The notes below the pieces were generated by a model. It made no database searches. It was not told where the DNA came from and worked only from the letters and a program-made list of their open reading frames with translations. From the NCBI GenBank assembly GCA_947500415.1, contig CANMRT010000002.1:682001-746000 (forward strand): a stretch of DNA of 64,000 nt, written 5' to 3'. The position numbers and the translations under genes were made by a program. Source of the DNA: an uncultured Roseicyclus sp. (GTDB taxonomy: Bacteria > Pseudomonadota > Alphaproteobacteria > Rhodobacterales > Rhodobacteraceae). Below, in pieces: positions 34,792 to 45,303 of this stretch; the stretch's first letter is position 1; each line of letters begins with the position of its first letter.

Positions 34792-34809
34792 GGTATCACG
34801 CGTGATACC
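34792..34809. promoter_or_regulatory. 18-bp perfect palindrome, possible operator
   Basis: GGTATCACGCGTGATACC reads the same on both strands. It lies 15 bp after the fur stop and about 120 bp before the next EamA gene. It has no following T-run, so it is not a standard terminator. The half-site GGTATCACG is not one I can assign to a regulator. Confidence 0.5.
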
Positions 34810-34833
34810 ATAGGTTATCTATCTGTTTTCAAC

Positions 34834-34849
34834 ACGAAACTAGTTTCGT
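34834..34849 (+). promoter_or_regulatory. 16-bp perfect palindrome followed by T-rich tract
   Basis: ACGAAACTAGTTTCGT is a perfect palindrome; the next bases (CTTTACTCTTTCTTAA) are T-rich. It may be a weak terminator for fur or a second operator in front of the EamA gene at 34929. Confidence 0.4.
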
Positions 34850-34928
34850 CTTTACTCTTTCTTAACCCGAACACCTGCGAGGAGGGCCAACCCGGCCCGA
34901 GGAGCGGCGGACAAAACCCGGAGCGGGA

Positions 34929-35789
34929 ATGGACAACCTCAAGGGCATGGGATGGATGGTGCTGGCCAGCCTTGGCTTCGCGCTGGCCGATGCGTGCCTC
35001 AAGCTCAGCCTCAACAGCTTACCTGTGGGTCAGGTCATGGCCTTTTTCGGCGGCGGTGGCGCGCTCTTTTTCGGCCTATGGGCCAAGGCGAAGGGCCAGC
35101 GTTTCTTTGACCCGGCTCTGTTCACCGCACCCTTCATCGCGCGCCTTGTGGCCGAGGCGGTGGCGACCGTCTGTTTCGTGACCGCCCTTGCCCTGATCGA
35201 CCTTTCGCTTCTGTCGGCCATCATCCAGGCGAACCCCCTGCTGGTGACAATCGGGGCCGTGTTCTTCTTCGGTCAATCTGTTGGCTGGCGGCGCTGGATT
35301 GCCATTCTCATCGGGCTTGGCGGCGTTCTGTTGATCGTTCGCCCCGGTGCCGCAGGGTTTGAGCCTGCCGCGTTGCTGGCCGTTGGGGCCGCGATTGGCC
35401 TTGCTGTGCGTGATCTTGCCACGCGGGCCATCCCTGAGTCGGTCTCGACCCTGTTGCTTGCGGCTTGGGGGTTTGCGTCTGTCTGCGCCTCGGGCCTTGC
35501 GATCCTGGCCGTCCAGGGTGACACCGCCATCCCGAACCCAACGGTCGCCCTTTACCTGATCGGTGGGCTCGCCTTTGTGCTGGTGGCCTACTACGCCATC
35601 ACCGCCGCGATGCGCGTGGGGGAGATCGCGGTTGTCACGCCATTCCGCTACACACGGCTTGTCTTTGCGCTGGTCCTTGCCGTTGCCGTTTTTGGCGAAC
35701 GACCGGACGCGTGGACTTTGATTGGTGCGGGCATTGTGATTGCGACGGGGCTCTATACGCTCTGGCGCGAACGGGTGGCGGGCACCTAA
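34929..35789 (+). CDS. EamA/DMT-superfamily transporter
   Basis: 286 residues with about ten helices in two EamA repeats. GMGWMVLASLGFALADACLKL, the mid-repeat LSLLSAIIQANPLLVTIGAVFFFGQ and a C-terminal VVTPFRYTRLVFALVLAVAVFGE are typical. Inner-membrane exporter of unknown substrate. GGAGCGGGA precedes the ATG. It is not closely similar in sequence to the other EamA protein of this window. Confidence 0.87.
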   Translation: MDNLKGMGWMVLASLGFALADACLKLSLNSLPVGQVMAFFGGGGALFFGLWAKAKGQRFFDPALFTAPFIARLVAEAVATVCFVTALALIDLSLLSAIIQANPLLVTIGAVFFFGQSVGWRRWIAILIGLGGVLLIVRPGAAGFEPAALLAVGAAIGLAVRDLATRAIPESVSTLLLAAWGFASVCASGLAILAVQGDTAIPNPTVALYLIGGLAFVLVAYYAITAAMRVGEIAVVTPFRYTRLVFALVLAVAVFGERPDAWTLIGAGIVIATGLYTLWRERVAGT

Positions 35790-37157
<1,368 letters not shown>

Positions 37158-37181
37158 TTATCCCTTTTGAGTGAGAAAAGC

Positions 37182-37207
37182 AGGCCCGCCCCGCTCCGGG
37201 CGGGTCT
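37182..37207 (+). terminator. Probable terminator of eno
   Basis: A 10-bp GC-rich stem (37182-37191 with 37198-37207, one G-U pair) and a 6-base loop follows the eno stop by 24 bp. The T-run after it is weak, so termination may be partial. Confidence 0.6.
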
Positions 37208-37320
37208 GTCCATTTCGACAGGTTGCGGAACCGTGCGTTTCCTATGAATTTCGGCGCCAACCCATGGGAACCCCTATGGATTGATTAGCAAACGACCGAA
37301 TTGGACGCACGCCCGCACGC

Positions 37321-38652
37321 ATGAGTATGTCCTCTCCATCATTGGACCACGCGGACCCGCCCGAGCGCGGCCAACCGGATCTGTCCGGGCTGTGGGAGTC
37401 TGAGTTCGCGTCAATGCGCGAAGTCGCTTTGCGGTCGTTGGCCTGCCTTAGCGTTGTCGGACTTCTTTACTTCTATCAGCCATCACTCCTGTGGCCGATG
37501 TGGGCCTTCGCCTACCTCGGCTGTCTGGCACTTTGCTATGTAGGGCTGGATCAGGCGCGCAGTGTCTTGCCGGACACAGCGCGGGTCGCATTGTACATGA
37601 TGTTGCTGCTGATCTTCACGTCGCTGCCGACTTACATGGTGATCTCCGGCGATCAGGTTCTTGCCTTTTGCGGGACCTGCGGGCTGGTCGGTCTTGCAGT
37701 CTGGACGTTGTTTCGCGTCGACCCACCCCGGATTGTGCTGCCCGCCGACATTGCGCGGGGCTGGCTGGTGTGCGGCGTGGCGGCTTGGTCCGTGGCTTCG
37801 ATGAGTGAGACACTGGCTGCCAAGGCCACTGTGGTGGCAATCAGCATCGTGCTGGCAACCTATTACACTATGGCATTGGTGCAAAAGCGGGCGGCAGTGA
37901 TCAAACAGGAACGCAGTGCCCGGCGTGTGCATGAGGTGCGCCAGATGGAAGCTGTCGGCCGATTGTCCGGCGGAATTGCCCATGATTTCAATAATATCCT
38001 GACGGCAGTTCAAGGCAGCCTTGAGCTCTACCACGAGGTGCCAGAGGGCCCTGAGCGTGACGCGCTGGTCAAGGACGCGCGGGAGGCCAGTGCCCGTGCC
38101 TCAGCGCTGGTGACGCAACTCCTCAGCTTCGCACGGCGCGCCAAGCTGGAGGCAGAACCGATTGCGACGGCAGATGTTTTAGAAGAGTTGGCGAGCCTTT
38201 CCCGTCGCATGCTGCCAGCGACTGTGGCGTTTGAGTGCCGTGACGGGCCTGCGGGCCTGAAGGTGCTGGCCGACCACGACAGCCTGATCTCCGCCCTCTT
38301 GAACCTTGTTGCAAACGCGCGCGATGCCGTCGGGACGCGCGGTGAGGTCATTGTGTCGTGCGAGATGTGCGAAGGCTCGGCCCGCGACGGGGGCGACGTG
38401 CCGGCCCTGAACGGGCGCAACGCCCATGTGCGTTTCACTGTGGCCGATGACGGCCCCGGGATGCCGCCCGAAGTGGAAAGCCGCGCATTCGAGCCGTTCT
38501 TTTCCACCAAGGCAGTTGGCCAAGGCTCTGGCCTTGGGCTGCCGATGGCCAAGGGTTTCACTGAGCAATCTGGTGGAACACTGCGGCTGACGACGTCCGC
38601 GACCGGCACAACAGTCGCTATGCATCTGCCATTGGCAGTCTCTGAGGTCTAA
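37321..38652 (+). CDS. Membrane-bound sensor histidine kinase, orphan
   Basis: 443 residues. About six membrane helices lie between residues 36 and 188. The H-box RLSGGIAHDFNNIL gives the phospho-acceptor His221. The ATPase domain has an N-box NLVANARDAV, G1 DDGPGMPPE, F-box FEPFFSTK and G2 GQGSGLGLPMAKG. HDFNN-type kinases often phosphorylate a separate receiver or regulate through a hybrid. No response regulator or extracytoplasmic sensor domain is encoded here; the signal may be sensed in the membrane part. Confidence 0.9.
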   Translation: MSMSSPSLDHADPPERGQPDLSGLWESEFASMREVALRSLACLSVVGLLYFYQPSLLWPMWAFAYLGCLALCYVGLDQARSVLPDTARVALYMMLLLIFTSLPTYMVISGDQVLAFCGTCGLVGLAVWTLFRVDPPRIVLPADIARGWLVCGVAAWSVASMSETLAAKATVVAISIVLATYYTMALVQKRAAVIKQERSARRVHEVRQMEAVGRLSGGIAHDFNNILTAVQGSLELYHEVPEGPERDALVKDAREASARASALVTQLLSFARRAKLEAEPIATADVLEELASLSRRMLPATVAFECRDGPAGLKVLADHDSLISALLNLVANARDAVGTRGEVIVSCEMCEGSARDGGDVPALNGRNAHVRFTVADDGPGMPPEVESRAFEPFFSTKAVGQGSGLGLPMAKGFTEQSGGTLRLTTSATGTTVAMHLPLAVSEV

Positions 38653-38784
38653 ATCGGACTGGAACGGCCCAAAAGGGCGGGATTCACTCCGTTGCACCGC
38701 GCGTCTTCCGGCGTAATTCTACTTGAAACGCAGCCGATTGCGCATGCGTGCCCCTTGTAACGACCGCGTGAAGACCCATATTCG

Positions 38785-38800
38785 GTATACACCAGTATAC
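38785..38800. promoter_or_regulatory. Paired GTATAC sites before YqiJ-like gene
   Basis: Two self-complementary GTATAC hexamers are separated by ACCA, ending 20 bp before the ATG at 38820. The position over a promoter suggests a repressor site that controls the YqiJ/flotillin pair. The regulator is unknown. Confidence 0.4.
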
Positions 38801-38819
38801 AATCAAAGAAATGTAGAGA

Positions 38820-39566
38820 ATGCTCGACACCCTTCTGTCCGGGCCTTTTGTGCCCTTTACCGTTTCGCTTGCCCTGCTCTTCGGCCTTCTCGCGCTGGAG
38901 ATCATCCTTCTGTTGCTTGGCGGCTCCCTGATCGGGGACGGCGAGGCGGAGGTTGATGTGGATGTCGCCGATGGGTTGGACATGGACGTGGACCTTGATC
39001 TGGAGGTCGATCTGGACGCCTTCGATCTGGACCCCGGCGAGTTCGAGCTAGCCGTTGACGATTTTGAAGTTGAAGTAGAGGTCGAAACGCCGGGCACCGC
39101 GACCCCGGGCGCCATCGCGGCGCTGAGCTGGCTGGGGCTTGGCAAGATGCCAACGCTCATTTGGCTCGCCACGATATTCCTGTCGTTCGGTGTGGCAGGT
39201 ATCGCCCTGCAAGGCACCGTCCTGTCGTTGACCGGCAGCCCGTTGAACGTGCTGTTTGCCGCAGTCCCCTGCGGAGCCGCTGCCCTATGGTTCACCGGAC
39301 GCTTTGGTGCACTCTTTGCCCGCGCCCTGCCCAAGACCGAAAGCCAATCGGTCTCAACCCGCACCCTTGGTCGCCGCCGTGGGCTTGTAACCCAAGGCAC
39401 CGCGCGCCGGGGCAACCCAGCCGAGGTTCGCGTGACGGACCGCTATGGCAACACCCATTACGTGCGGGCAGAGCCGATGCAGGACCACGCAGAAATCGCC
39501 CAGGGCGAGGAAGTTCTTGTTCTTCGCCATCGCCCCACAGGCAGCTTCAGATTGATCCCGCTTTAA
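38820..39566 (+). CDS. YqiJ-like inner-membrane protein (NfeD-related)
   Basis: 248 residues. Helices lie near 9-40, 108-135 and 137-155. Between the first two is a highly acidic stretch (about 42-90) of alternating Asp/Val/Leu/Glu. The C-terminal ~70 residues (RRRGLVTQGTARRGNPAEVRVTDRYGNTHYVRAEP) look like an OB-fold domain of the NfeD/YqiJ group. Such proteins are encoded next to flotillins and work with them in membrane microdomains. The flotillin gene follows in the same direction. Confidence 0.75.
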   Translation: MLDTLLSGPFVPFTVSLALLFGLLALEIILLLLGGSLIGDGEAEVDVDVADGLDMDVDLDLEVDLDAFDLDPGEFELAVDDFEVEVEVETPGTATPGAIAALSWLGLGKMPTLIWLATIFLSFGVAGIALQGTVLSLTGSPLNVLFAAVPCGAAALWFTGRFGALFARALPKTESQSVSTRTLGRRRGLVTQGTARRGNPAEVRVTDRYGNTHYVRAEPMQDHAEIAQGEEVLVLRHRPTGSFRLIPL

Positions 39567-39656
39567 GCGGGGTCCGCTCAACCGCGCCGATGAGAGCGCA
39601 TTCATTGAAAGGCACCCTGCCCCTTCGGGCGCCGCATATTGAAAGGACACGTACAC

Positions 39657-41369
39657 ATGGAACTTGGTTTTCTTGGAATTATCGTCATCGCCGTCATCGC
39701 GGCGCTCGTTTTTGTCGGGCTGGTCATCGGTCGGCTCTACAAACGCACAACACGCGAGGTCTCGCTGGTGAAAACCGGTGCAGGCGGCAAGCAGGTCATC
39801 ATGGATGGCGGCACGCTGGTCATCCCGCTGCTGCACGAGGTTAGCCCCGTGAACATGAAAACCTTGCGTCTTGAAGTGAAGCGGACCGGTGAAGGCGCAC
39901 TGATCACGCAGGACCGTATGCGTGTGGACGTGGGCGTGGAATTCTACGTTTCGGTCATGGCCAACGAGGAAGGCATCGCGCGGGCGGCCCAGACCCTTGG
40001 CGACCGGACGTTCTACGTGGACCAGTTGCGCGAGATGATCGAAGGCAAGCTGATCGACGGTCTGCGTGCCGTGGCTGCGAAAATGACCATGGACAACCTC
40101 CATGAGAACCGTTCGGACTTTGTGCAGCAGGTGCAGAACGCGATTTCCGAGGACCTGTTGAAGAACGGTCTGTCGCTGGAATCGGTCTCGCTCACCGCTC
40201 TCGACCAGACACCATTTGAAAGCCTTGATGAGAACAACGCGTTTAACGCCGTTGGTATGCGCAAGCTGGCCGAAGTTATCGCAAAGTCCAAGAAAGAACG
40301 CGCCGAGATTGACGCGGAAGCCGAGGTTGCCGTGCGCCGTGCCGCGATGGAGGCCGAGCGTCAGAAGCTGAGCATTCAACAGGACGAAGAACAGGCCGCC
40401 ATTGCCCAGATCCAGCAGATTGAGACGATGAAGGCCGCGCAAGAGATGGAGATTGCCCTGCGTCGCGAGGATTCGATGCGTGAAAGTGAACGCGCGCGGA
40501 TTGCCCGGGAAGAGCAGGTCCGCTCGGCCGAGATTGGCCGCGAACGCAACATTCGTGACGCCGAGATCACCAAAGAACGCGAGTTGGAAGTGGCGGAGCA
40601 AGAACGCCAGATCATCATTCAGCAGAAATCCGAGGAAGAAAGCCGCGCGCGTGCCTCCGCTGACCTCGCCCGTGCTGAGGCCACCAAAGCGACCGAGGCC
40701 GTGGCCACGGCCCGTGAAGTGGCAGAAGCCGAGCGTGCCAAGCAGATTGCACTGATCGAGGCCACCCGCGAAGCCGAGCGCGAAGCCACCCGCATTCGCG
40801 TGGCCGCCGAGGCCGAAAAGGTTGCCGCAGCCGACCGCGCCGAAGCGCGCCGCGAAGAAGCACAGGCCGAGGCCGACGCAATCTCCATCCGGGCAGACGC
40901 GAAGAAGAAGGACATGCTGGCCGAAGCCGAAGGTACGCGTGCGATCACCGAGGCCGAGAATGCACTGAGCACCGAGATCGTGGCGATGAAGGTCGATATG
41001 GCCCGCATCGACGCGCTGCCGGGCATCATGGAGCAGATGGTCAAGCCCGTGGAGAAGATCGACTCGATCAAGATCCACCAGGTCGGCGGTCTGGGCGGCG
41101 GCAATGGGGCCGGCGGATCCGCTGGTGCCGGTGCAGGCGCAGGCGACAAGCCAGTGGTCAACCAGGCGCTCGACAGCATCATGGGCATGGCCGTTCAGAT
41201 GCCCGCCCTGCGGAAGTTGGGTGATGAGTTGGGTCTGAGCCTTGAGAACGGCGTCGAAGGTCTGGCGGACTCTGCGCTAAAGGACCGACCTGCTGCCCCC
41301 GCGCCCGAGGCGATTGACCTGCCCGCACCGGAAGCGCCCGCCAACGGCGCCGATCCGCGTCCCGTCTGA
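39657..41369 (+). CDS. Flotillin-family protein (YqiK-like)
   Basis: 570 residues. One N-terminal membrane helix (~5-24) is followed by an SPFH/PHB domain (LVKTGAGGKQVIMDGGTLVIPLLHEVSPVN onward, about 35-210), a long charged coiled coil of Glu/Ala/Arg repeats (about 215-455) and a Gly-rich, Pro/Ala-rich tail. This is the flotillin layout, scaffolding membrane microdomains. AAAGGA precedes ATG 39657. The stop shares one base with the next gene's ATG (TGATG). Confidence 0.9.
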   Translation: MELGFLGIIVIAVIAALVFVGLVIGRLYKRTTREVSLVKTGAGGKQVIMDGGTLVIPLLHEVSPVNMKTLRLEVKRTGEGALITQDRMRVDVGVEFYVSVMANEEGIARAAQTLGDRTFYVDQLREMIEGKLIDGLRAVAAKMTMDNLHENRSDFVQQVQNAISEDLLKNGLSLESVSLTALDQTPFESLDENNAFNAVGMRKLAEVIAKSKKERAEIDAEAEVAVRRAAMEAERQKLSIQQDEEQAAIAQIQQIETMKAAQEMEIALRREDSMRESERARIAREEQVRSAEIGRERNIRDAEITKERELEVAEQERQIIIQQKSEEESRARASADLARAEATKATEAVATAREVAEAERAKQIALIEATREAEREATRIRVAAEAEKVAAADRAEARREEAQAEADAISIRADAKKKDMLAEAEGTRAITEAENALSTEIVAMKVDMARIDALPGIMEQMVKPVEKIDSIKIHQVGGLGGGNGAGGSAGAGAGAGDKPVVNQALDSIMGMAVQMPALRKLGDELGLSLENGVEGLADSALKDRPAAPAPEAIDLPAPEAPANGADPRPV

Positions 41370-41788
41370 TGACGGGTGACGAGATCATCGCGGAACTGGA
41401 TCTGGCTCCCCACCCTGAGGGGGGCCATTTCCGTCAAACCTGGGTGGCCGAGAATGAGGGCCGCCCGTCCGGCACGTGCATCTATTTTCTGTTGAAGCAA
41501 GGTGAGGCGAGCCATTGGCACAGGGTCGATGCGACGGAGATCTGGCTGTTCCACGCGGGCGCGCCTTTGGTGTTGTCGATGGCAGAGAAGGATGAAGGAC
41601 CAGCCGTGGATCACCTGCTGACGCCTAAATTGTCAGAGGGCGCGCCACAGTTGATCGTGCCCGAGGGCCATTGGCAGGCGGCGCGCAGCACCGGGGCGTT
41701 TACGTTGGTGTCCTGCACCGTATCGCCCGGATTTACCTTCGATGGCTTCACCCTTGCGCCCGGAGGGTTCGACATCCCACGCGGCTAG
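41369..41788 (+). CDS. DUF985/cupin_5 family protein
   Basis: 139 residues forming one cupin barrel. PHPEGGHFRQTW at ~14-25 and SHWHRVDATEIWLFHAG at ~48-64 (HxH and downstream Glu) are the signature of the DUF985 family, whose yeast and bacterial members are small cupins of unclear enzymatic role. The ATG overlaps the flotillin stop by one base, so it is translated after flotillin although no functional link is known. Confidence 0.85.
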   Translation: MTGDEIIAELDLAPHPEGGHFRQTWVAENEGRPSGTCIYFLLKQGEASHWHRVDATEIWLFHAGAPLVLSMAEKDEGPAVDHLLTPKLSEGAPQLIVPEGHWQAARSTGAFTLVSCTVSPGFTFDGFTLAPGGFDIPRG

Positions 41789-41879
41789 GGCAGGCGCGAT
41801 CCACCGATATCAGCGCAGGCTGAGCCTACGCAGCCATCTGGCGGACCAGGCACGGCCCTTGGCGGGGCCGCGCGTCGCG

Positions 41880-42983
41880 TCAGGAGGGGCGACTTCTGCG
41901 GCCGCCGCCAACCGGGGCGGCAACGCCCGTGGTACCGGGGGCGGACGTGGGCAGGCCGCGCGCGACGCGGACGGCGAGGTAGGCGAAGGCCTGAGCTTCC
42001 AGTGCATCACCGTCGAGGCCGACTTCTTCCACCGCTTGCACCTCGGCAGCAGTGGCGTCGGCAATCATAGCCATGAACGTGGCATTGCGGCGTCCACCGC
42101 CGGTGGCGAGGATCGTTTGTGGGTGCTGCGGCAGGTGACTAAGGGCGCGCCCGACGGCTCCGGCGGAGCACGCTGTGAGAGTGGCTGCGGCGTCTGCATC
42201 GGGCAGGTCGGCCACTTCAGTGGCGAGGGCAGCGAAGGCGTCGCGATCAAGGGATTTGGGAGGGGCAATATCGAACCAAGGGTCAGCCAGCATGCGTTCG
42301 AGGATATCCATGTCGATTTGGCCCTGCGCGGCAAGGGCACCATCTTTGTCGAAACGGCCCAAGTTGCGGGCGGACATCAAGTCGTCGATGGGGGCGTTGG
42401 CGGGGCCTGTGTCAAAGGCAAGGCAGGCGTCAGTCGCTTCGGACGCATCCAAGCGAGGATCGACGTAAGAGATGTTGGCCACGCCGCCAAGGTTGAGAAA
42501 CACAGTCGGCCCATCCGCGCTGATCCAGCGCGCGCAGGCCCAGTGGTAGAAGGGCGCAAGCGGCGCGCCCTGCCCGCCAAGGCCCATATCGGCAGAGCGG
42601 AAATCCCAAATGACCTCCAGACCCAGCGCATTGGCGAGGACCTGCCCGTCACCGACCTGATGGGTGCGGCCCCCAGCTGGATCATGGGCGAGGGTTTGGC
42701 CGTGGAAGCCGAGGAGTTCTGCGTTTTCTAGGCCTGAAAGCGCCAAAATATGCGCGGCCTCGACCACATGCGCGGCCTTGTCGACCCGCGCCTCGCCGGG
42801 CCAGGCACCCATGGCGGCGCGCAGCACTTCGCGGTCCTCTTCCGAATACTCCGACGACCGCGTTTCACCGAAATCCACGATCTCCACACCGTCTGTTTCG
42901 ATCACGGCCACGTCGACCCCATCGAAGGATGTGCCGGACATCGCGCCCGCAGCCCATATCGGCCTCTTTTCCTTGCCTGCCAT
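41880..42983 (-). CDS. anmK: Anhydro-N-acetylmuramic acid kinase
   Basis: 367 residues. [19 protein letters not shown] near the N-terminus is the phosphate-binding signature of Anm[23 protein letters not shown] and [11 protein letters not shown] complete the kinase fold. The enzyme opens and phosphorylates 1,6-anhydroMurNAc during cell-wall recycling. ATG 42983 is preceded by GAGGG; a longer reading to 43028 would overlap the divergent tyrS start. It is convergent with the DUF985 gene. Confidence 0.93.
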   Translation of the reverse strand: MAGKEKRPIWAAGAMSGTSFDGVDVAVIETDGVEIVDFGETRSSEYSEEDREVLRAAMGAWPGEARVDKAAHVVEAAHILALSGLENAELLGFHGQTLAHDPAGGRTHQVGDGQVLANALGLEVIWDFRSADMGLGGQGAPLAPFYHWACARWISADGPTVFLNLGGVANISYVDPRLDASEATDACLAFDTGPANAPIDDLMSARNLGRFDKDGALAAQGQIDMDILERMLADPWFDIAPPKSLDRDAFAALATEVADLPDADAAATLTACSAGAVGRALSHLPQHPQTILATGGGRRNATFMAMIADATAAEVQAVEEVGLDGDALEAQAFAYLAVRVARGLPTSAPGTTGVAAPVGGGRRSRPS

Positions 42984-43026
42984 TCCCGCTAGACCCTCCA
43001 CTCGCAAACAATGGCCCGGACGCAGC

Positions 43027-44280
43027 ATGACCTACCACCCCAAATCCGACTTTCTTCGTGTGATGATCGAGCGCGGCTTTCTGGCCGATTGCACCGACTA
43101 CCAGGGCCTCGACGACGCCCTGATCGCGGGTGTGGTGCCGGGTTATATCGGGTTCGACGCTACGGCGACCTCGCTGCATGTGGGCTCGCTAATGCAAATC
43201 ATGACGCTGCGCTGGATGCAGAAGACCGGGCACAAACCGATCACGCTGATGGGCGGTGGCACAACGAAGGTGGGCGATCCGAGCTTTCGCGCGGATGAAC
43301 GTCCACTTCTAACCCCCGAAAAAATCGATGAAAACATCGCTGGCATCAAAAAGGTCTTCTCGACCTACATCACCTATGGCGATGGCCCGACCGACGCGCT
43401 GATGCTCAACAATTCCGAGTGGCTGGATGAGCTGAACTATCTCGATTTCCTGCGCGATATCGGGCGGCATTTCAGCGTGAACCGGATGCTCTCGTTTGAA
43501 TCCGTTAAGTCGCGGCTGGATCGGGAGCAATCGCTCAGCTTCCTCGAATTCAACTACATGATCTTGCAGGCTTACGATTTCCTTGAGCTGAACCGGCGCT
43601 ATGGGTGCCGCGTGCAATTCGGCGGCAGCGATCAATGGGGCAATATCGTCAATGGTATCGATCTGACCCGCCGGGTGCTCGACAACGAGATTTTCGGCAT
43701 GACCACGCCGCTTCTGACCAAATCGGACGGCACCAAGATGGGCAAATCGGCGAGCGGGGCGACCTGGCTCGATGCCGATTTGCTGAGCCCATACGAATTC
43801 TGGCAATTCTGGCGCAACATGCCCGATGCCGATGTGGGCCGGTTCCTGAAGCTCTATACCGAGCTTCCGGTGGACGAATGCGACCGACTTGGTGCGCTTG
43901 AGGGGGCCGAGATCAATGAAGCCAAGATCATTCTCGCCCGTGAAGTGACCGCACTGTTGCATGGGATGGAGGCGGCTACGACGGCGGAAGCCACAGCGCG
44001 TGAGGTCTTCGAGAAGGGCGGTGCCGGGGACGATTTGCCGACGCTGAGCCTGACGGCAGAGGAGATTGGCGAGGGCATTTCCATCGTGCAGCTTATCACC
44101 CGTTCGGGCCTTGCGAAGTCCGGTAAGGAGGCCAAGCGCCTGATTGCCGAGGGCGGCGCGCGCCTGAACGATGAGGCTGTGACGGATACCGGCCTGATGA
44201 TTGGCGCGGGCGACCTGGATACACCGATCAAACTGAGCGCGGGCAAAAAGCGGCACGCCTTGGTGACTTTGGCCGAATAA
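43027..44280 (+). CDS. tyrS: Tyrosyl-tRNA synthetase
   Basis: 417 residues. The HIGH-like [10 protein letters not shown] (~46-55), the tyrosine-site segment [16 protein letters not shown] and the KMSKS-like TKMGKSASG (~236-244) are present. The C-terminal ~80 residues form an S4 RNA-binding domain ([20 protein letters not shown]). The start at 43027 gives the family N-terminus; the gene diverges from anmK across 43 bp, a pairing common in Rhodobacterales. Confidence 0.96.
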   Translation: MTYHPKSDFLRVMIERGFLADCTDYQGLDDALIAGVVPGYIGFDATATSLHVGSLMQIMTLRWMQKTGHKPITLMGGGTTKVGDPSFRADERPLLTPEKIDENIAGIKKVFSTYITYGDGPTDALMLNNSEWLDELNYLDFLRDIGRHFSVNRMLSFESVKSRLDREQSLSFLEFNYMILQAYDFLELNRRYGCRVQFGGSDQWGNIVNGIDLTRRVLDNEIFGMTTPLLTKSDGTKMGKSASGATWLDADLLSPYEFWQFWRNMPDADVGRFLKLYTELPVDECDRLGALEGAEINEAKIILAREVTALLHGMEAATTAEATAREVFEKGGAGDDLPTLSLTAEEIGEGISIVQLITRSGLAKSGKEAKRLIAEGGARLNDEAVTDTGLMIGAGDLDTPIKLSAGKKRHALVTLAE

Positions 44281-44330
44281 CCGCGGCGTCGTTAACCAAA
44301 TTTTCGGGCTTCGCGTGAAGGTTGGTGGGC

Positions 44331-45299
44331 ATGTTCGATATGTCACCTCCGCCCAGCCCGCGCGTCCAACCATCTGCCGCCTTGCAGCAGAGCGATTTGT
44401 GGCTGAAGGCCACGCGACGCCTCGGCTCAGACGCGGATATGGAAAACATCGTAGGCACGCGCGCATTGGTTCTGCGCAAGGCGCTACCGTTTTGCGGGGA
44501 GCTGGCGTTGCTGTCGCGGGCGCAATTAGACCTCGACGTGTCGGAGGCTGCTGCGTTGCGAAAGCAGCTTAGTGCGCGACATCTGATCGTAAATTCCGAG
44601 ATTGTGGAGGATGCCGTGGCAATGGCTGGGGCGGGGTTCCACCGGATCGGGGCCTCGCGCATAATCGCCGAATTGCCGCTGTCGCCGTCGACCGAGGATA
44701 TGGCGCGACGACTGGCCCCGAAATGGCGCAACAGGCTCCGCCACGGACAATCTCAAGGGCTGGAGTTGCGGCGTCGCCCCCTGCCCGCCGATCCGAACCA
44801 TTGGATATTGAAGGCTGAAGCGAAGCAATCCGCGCGGCTGTGGTATCAACCCTTCCCGCCCGAGATGATCGCGGCGTTGGCCGCCAGCGCCCCCGGTGCC
44901 GCGCAGCTGTTCACGGCCTACCATCTGGGTCGGCGGGTGGCGGGTATGGTGTTTCTGCGGCACGGGCAGAGTGCAACGTATCAGATCGGCTGGACCAGCG
45001 GAGAGGGGCGCAAACGCTCTGCCGGGCCGGTTCTGATGTGGCGTGCGATGGTGGAATTGCAGCAGATGGGTATGGACCGGATCGACTTGGGCGCAGCTGA
45101 TCCTGTTGGCGCACCCGGCCTGACCCGTTTCAAACGCGGCACCGGCGCAGAACTGCGCGCCTTGGGCGGCACCTGGATCGACACGGCCTGGGCCAGACGC
45201 AAAGGCCCCAAAGCACGTGCTAGGGCGATTTCGCATCTGCGCGGGGCCAAGCACCGGCATTTGCTGTCCGGTGTGGGGTCTGTTTGGGCAAAAGCTTAA
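44331..45299 (+). CDS. GNAT/FemAB-like acetyltransferase-fold protein
   Basis: About 322 residues. The C-terminal half contains RLARLWYQ-type and FTAYHLGRRVAGMVFLRHG, then GPVLMWRAMVELQQMGMDRIDLGAADPVGAPGLTRFKRGTGAELR, typical of the FemAB/BioF2-like GNAT fold in which the second GNAT repeat recognises aminoacyl or acyl donors. The N-terminal half is more diverged. ATG 44331 is preferred to an upstream TTG at 44322. The target is unknown; it ends only 4 bp from the convergent olsB gene. Confidence 0.7.
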   Translation: MFDMSPPPSPRVQPSAALQQSDLWLKATRRLGSDADMENIVGTRALVLRKALPFCGELALLSRAQLDLDVSEAAALRKQLSARHLIVNSEIVEDAVAMAGAGFHRIGASRIIAELPLSPSTEDMARRLAPKWRNRLRHGQSQGLELRRRPLPADPNHWILKAEAKQSARLWYQPFPPEMIAALAASAPGAAQLFTAYHLGRRVAGMVFLRHGQSATYQIGWTSGEGRKRSAGPVLMWRAMVELQQMGMDRIDLGAADPVGAPGLTRFKRGTGAELRALGGTWIDTAWARRKGPKARARAISHLRGAKHRHLLSGVGSVWAKA

Positions 45300-45303
45300 T
45301 CGG

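Noticed and set aside
39354-41078. 574-residue ORF antisense to the flotillin and YqiJ genes
   Set aside because: Composition (His/Phe/Leu/Gly runs) is the mirror of a coiled-coil gene; no ribosome site or motif.
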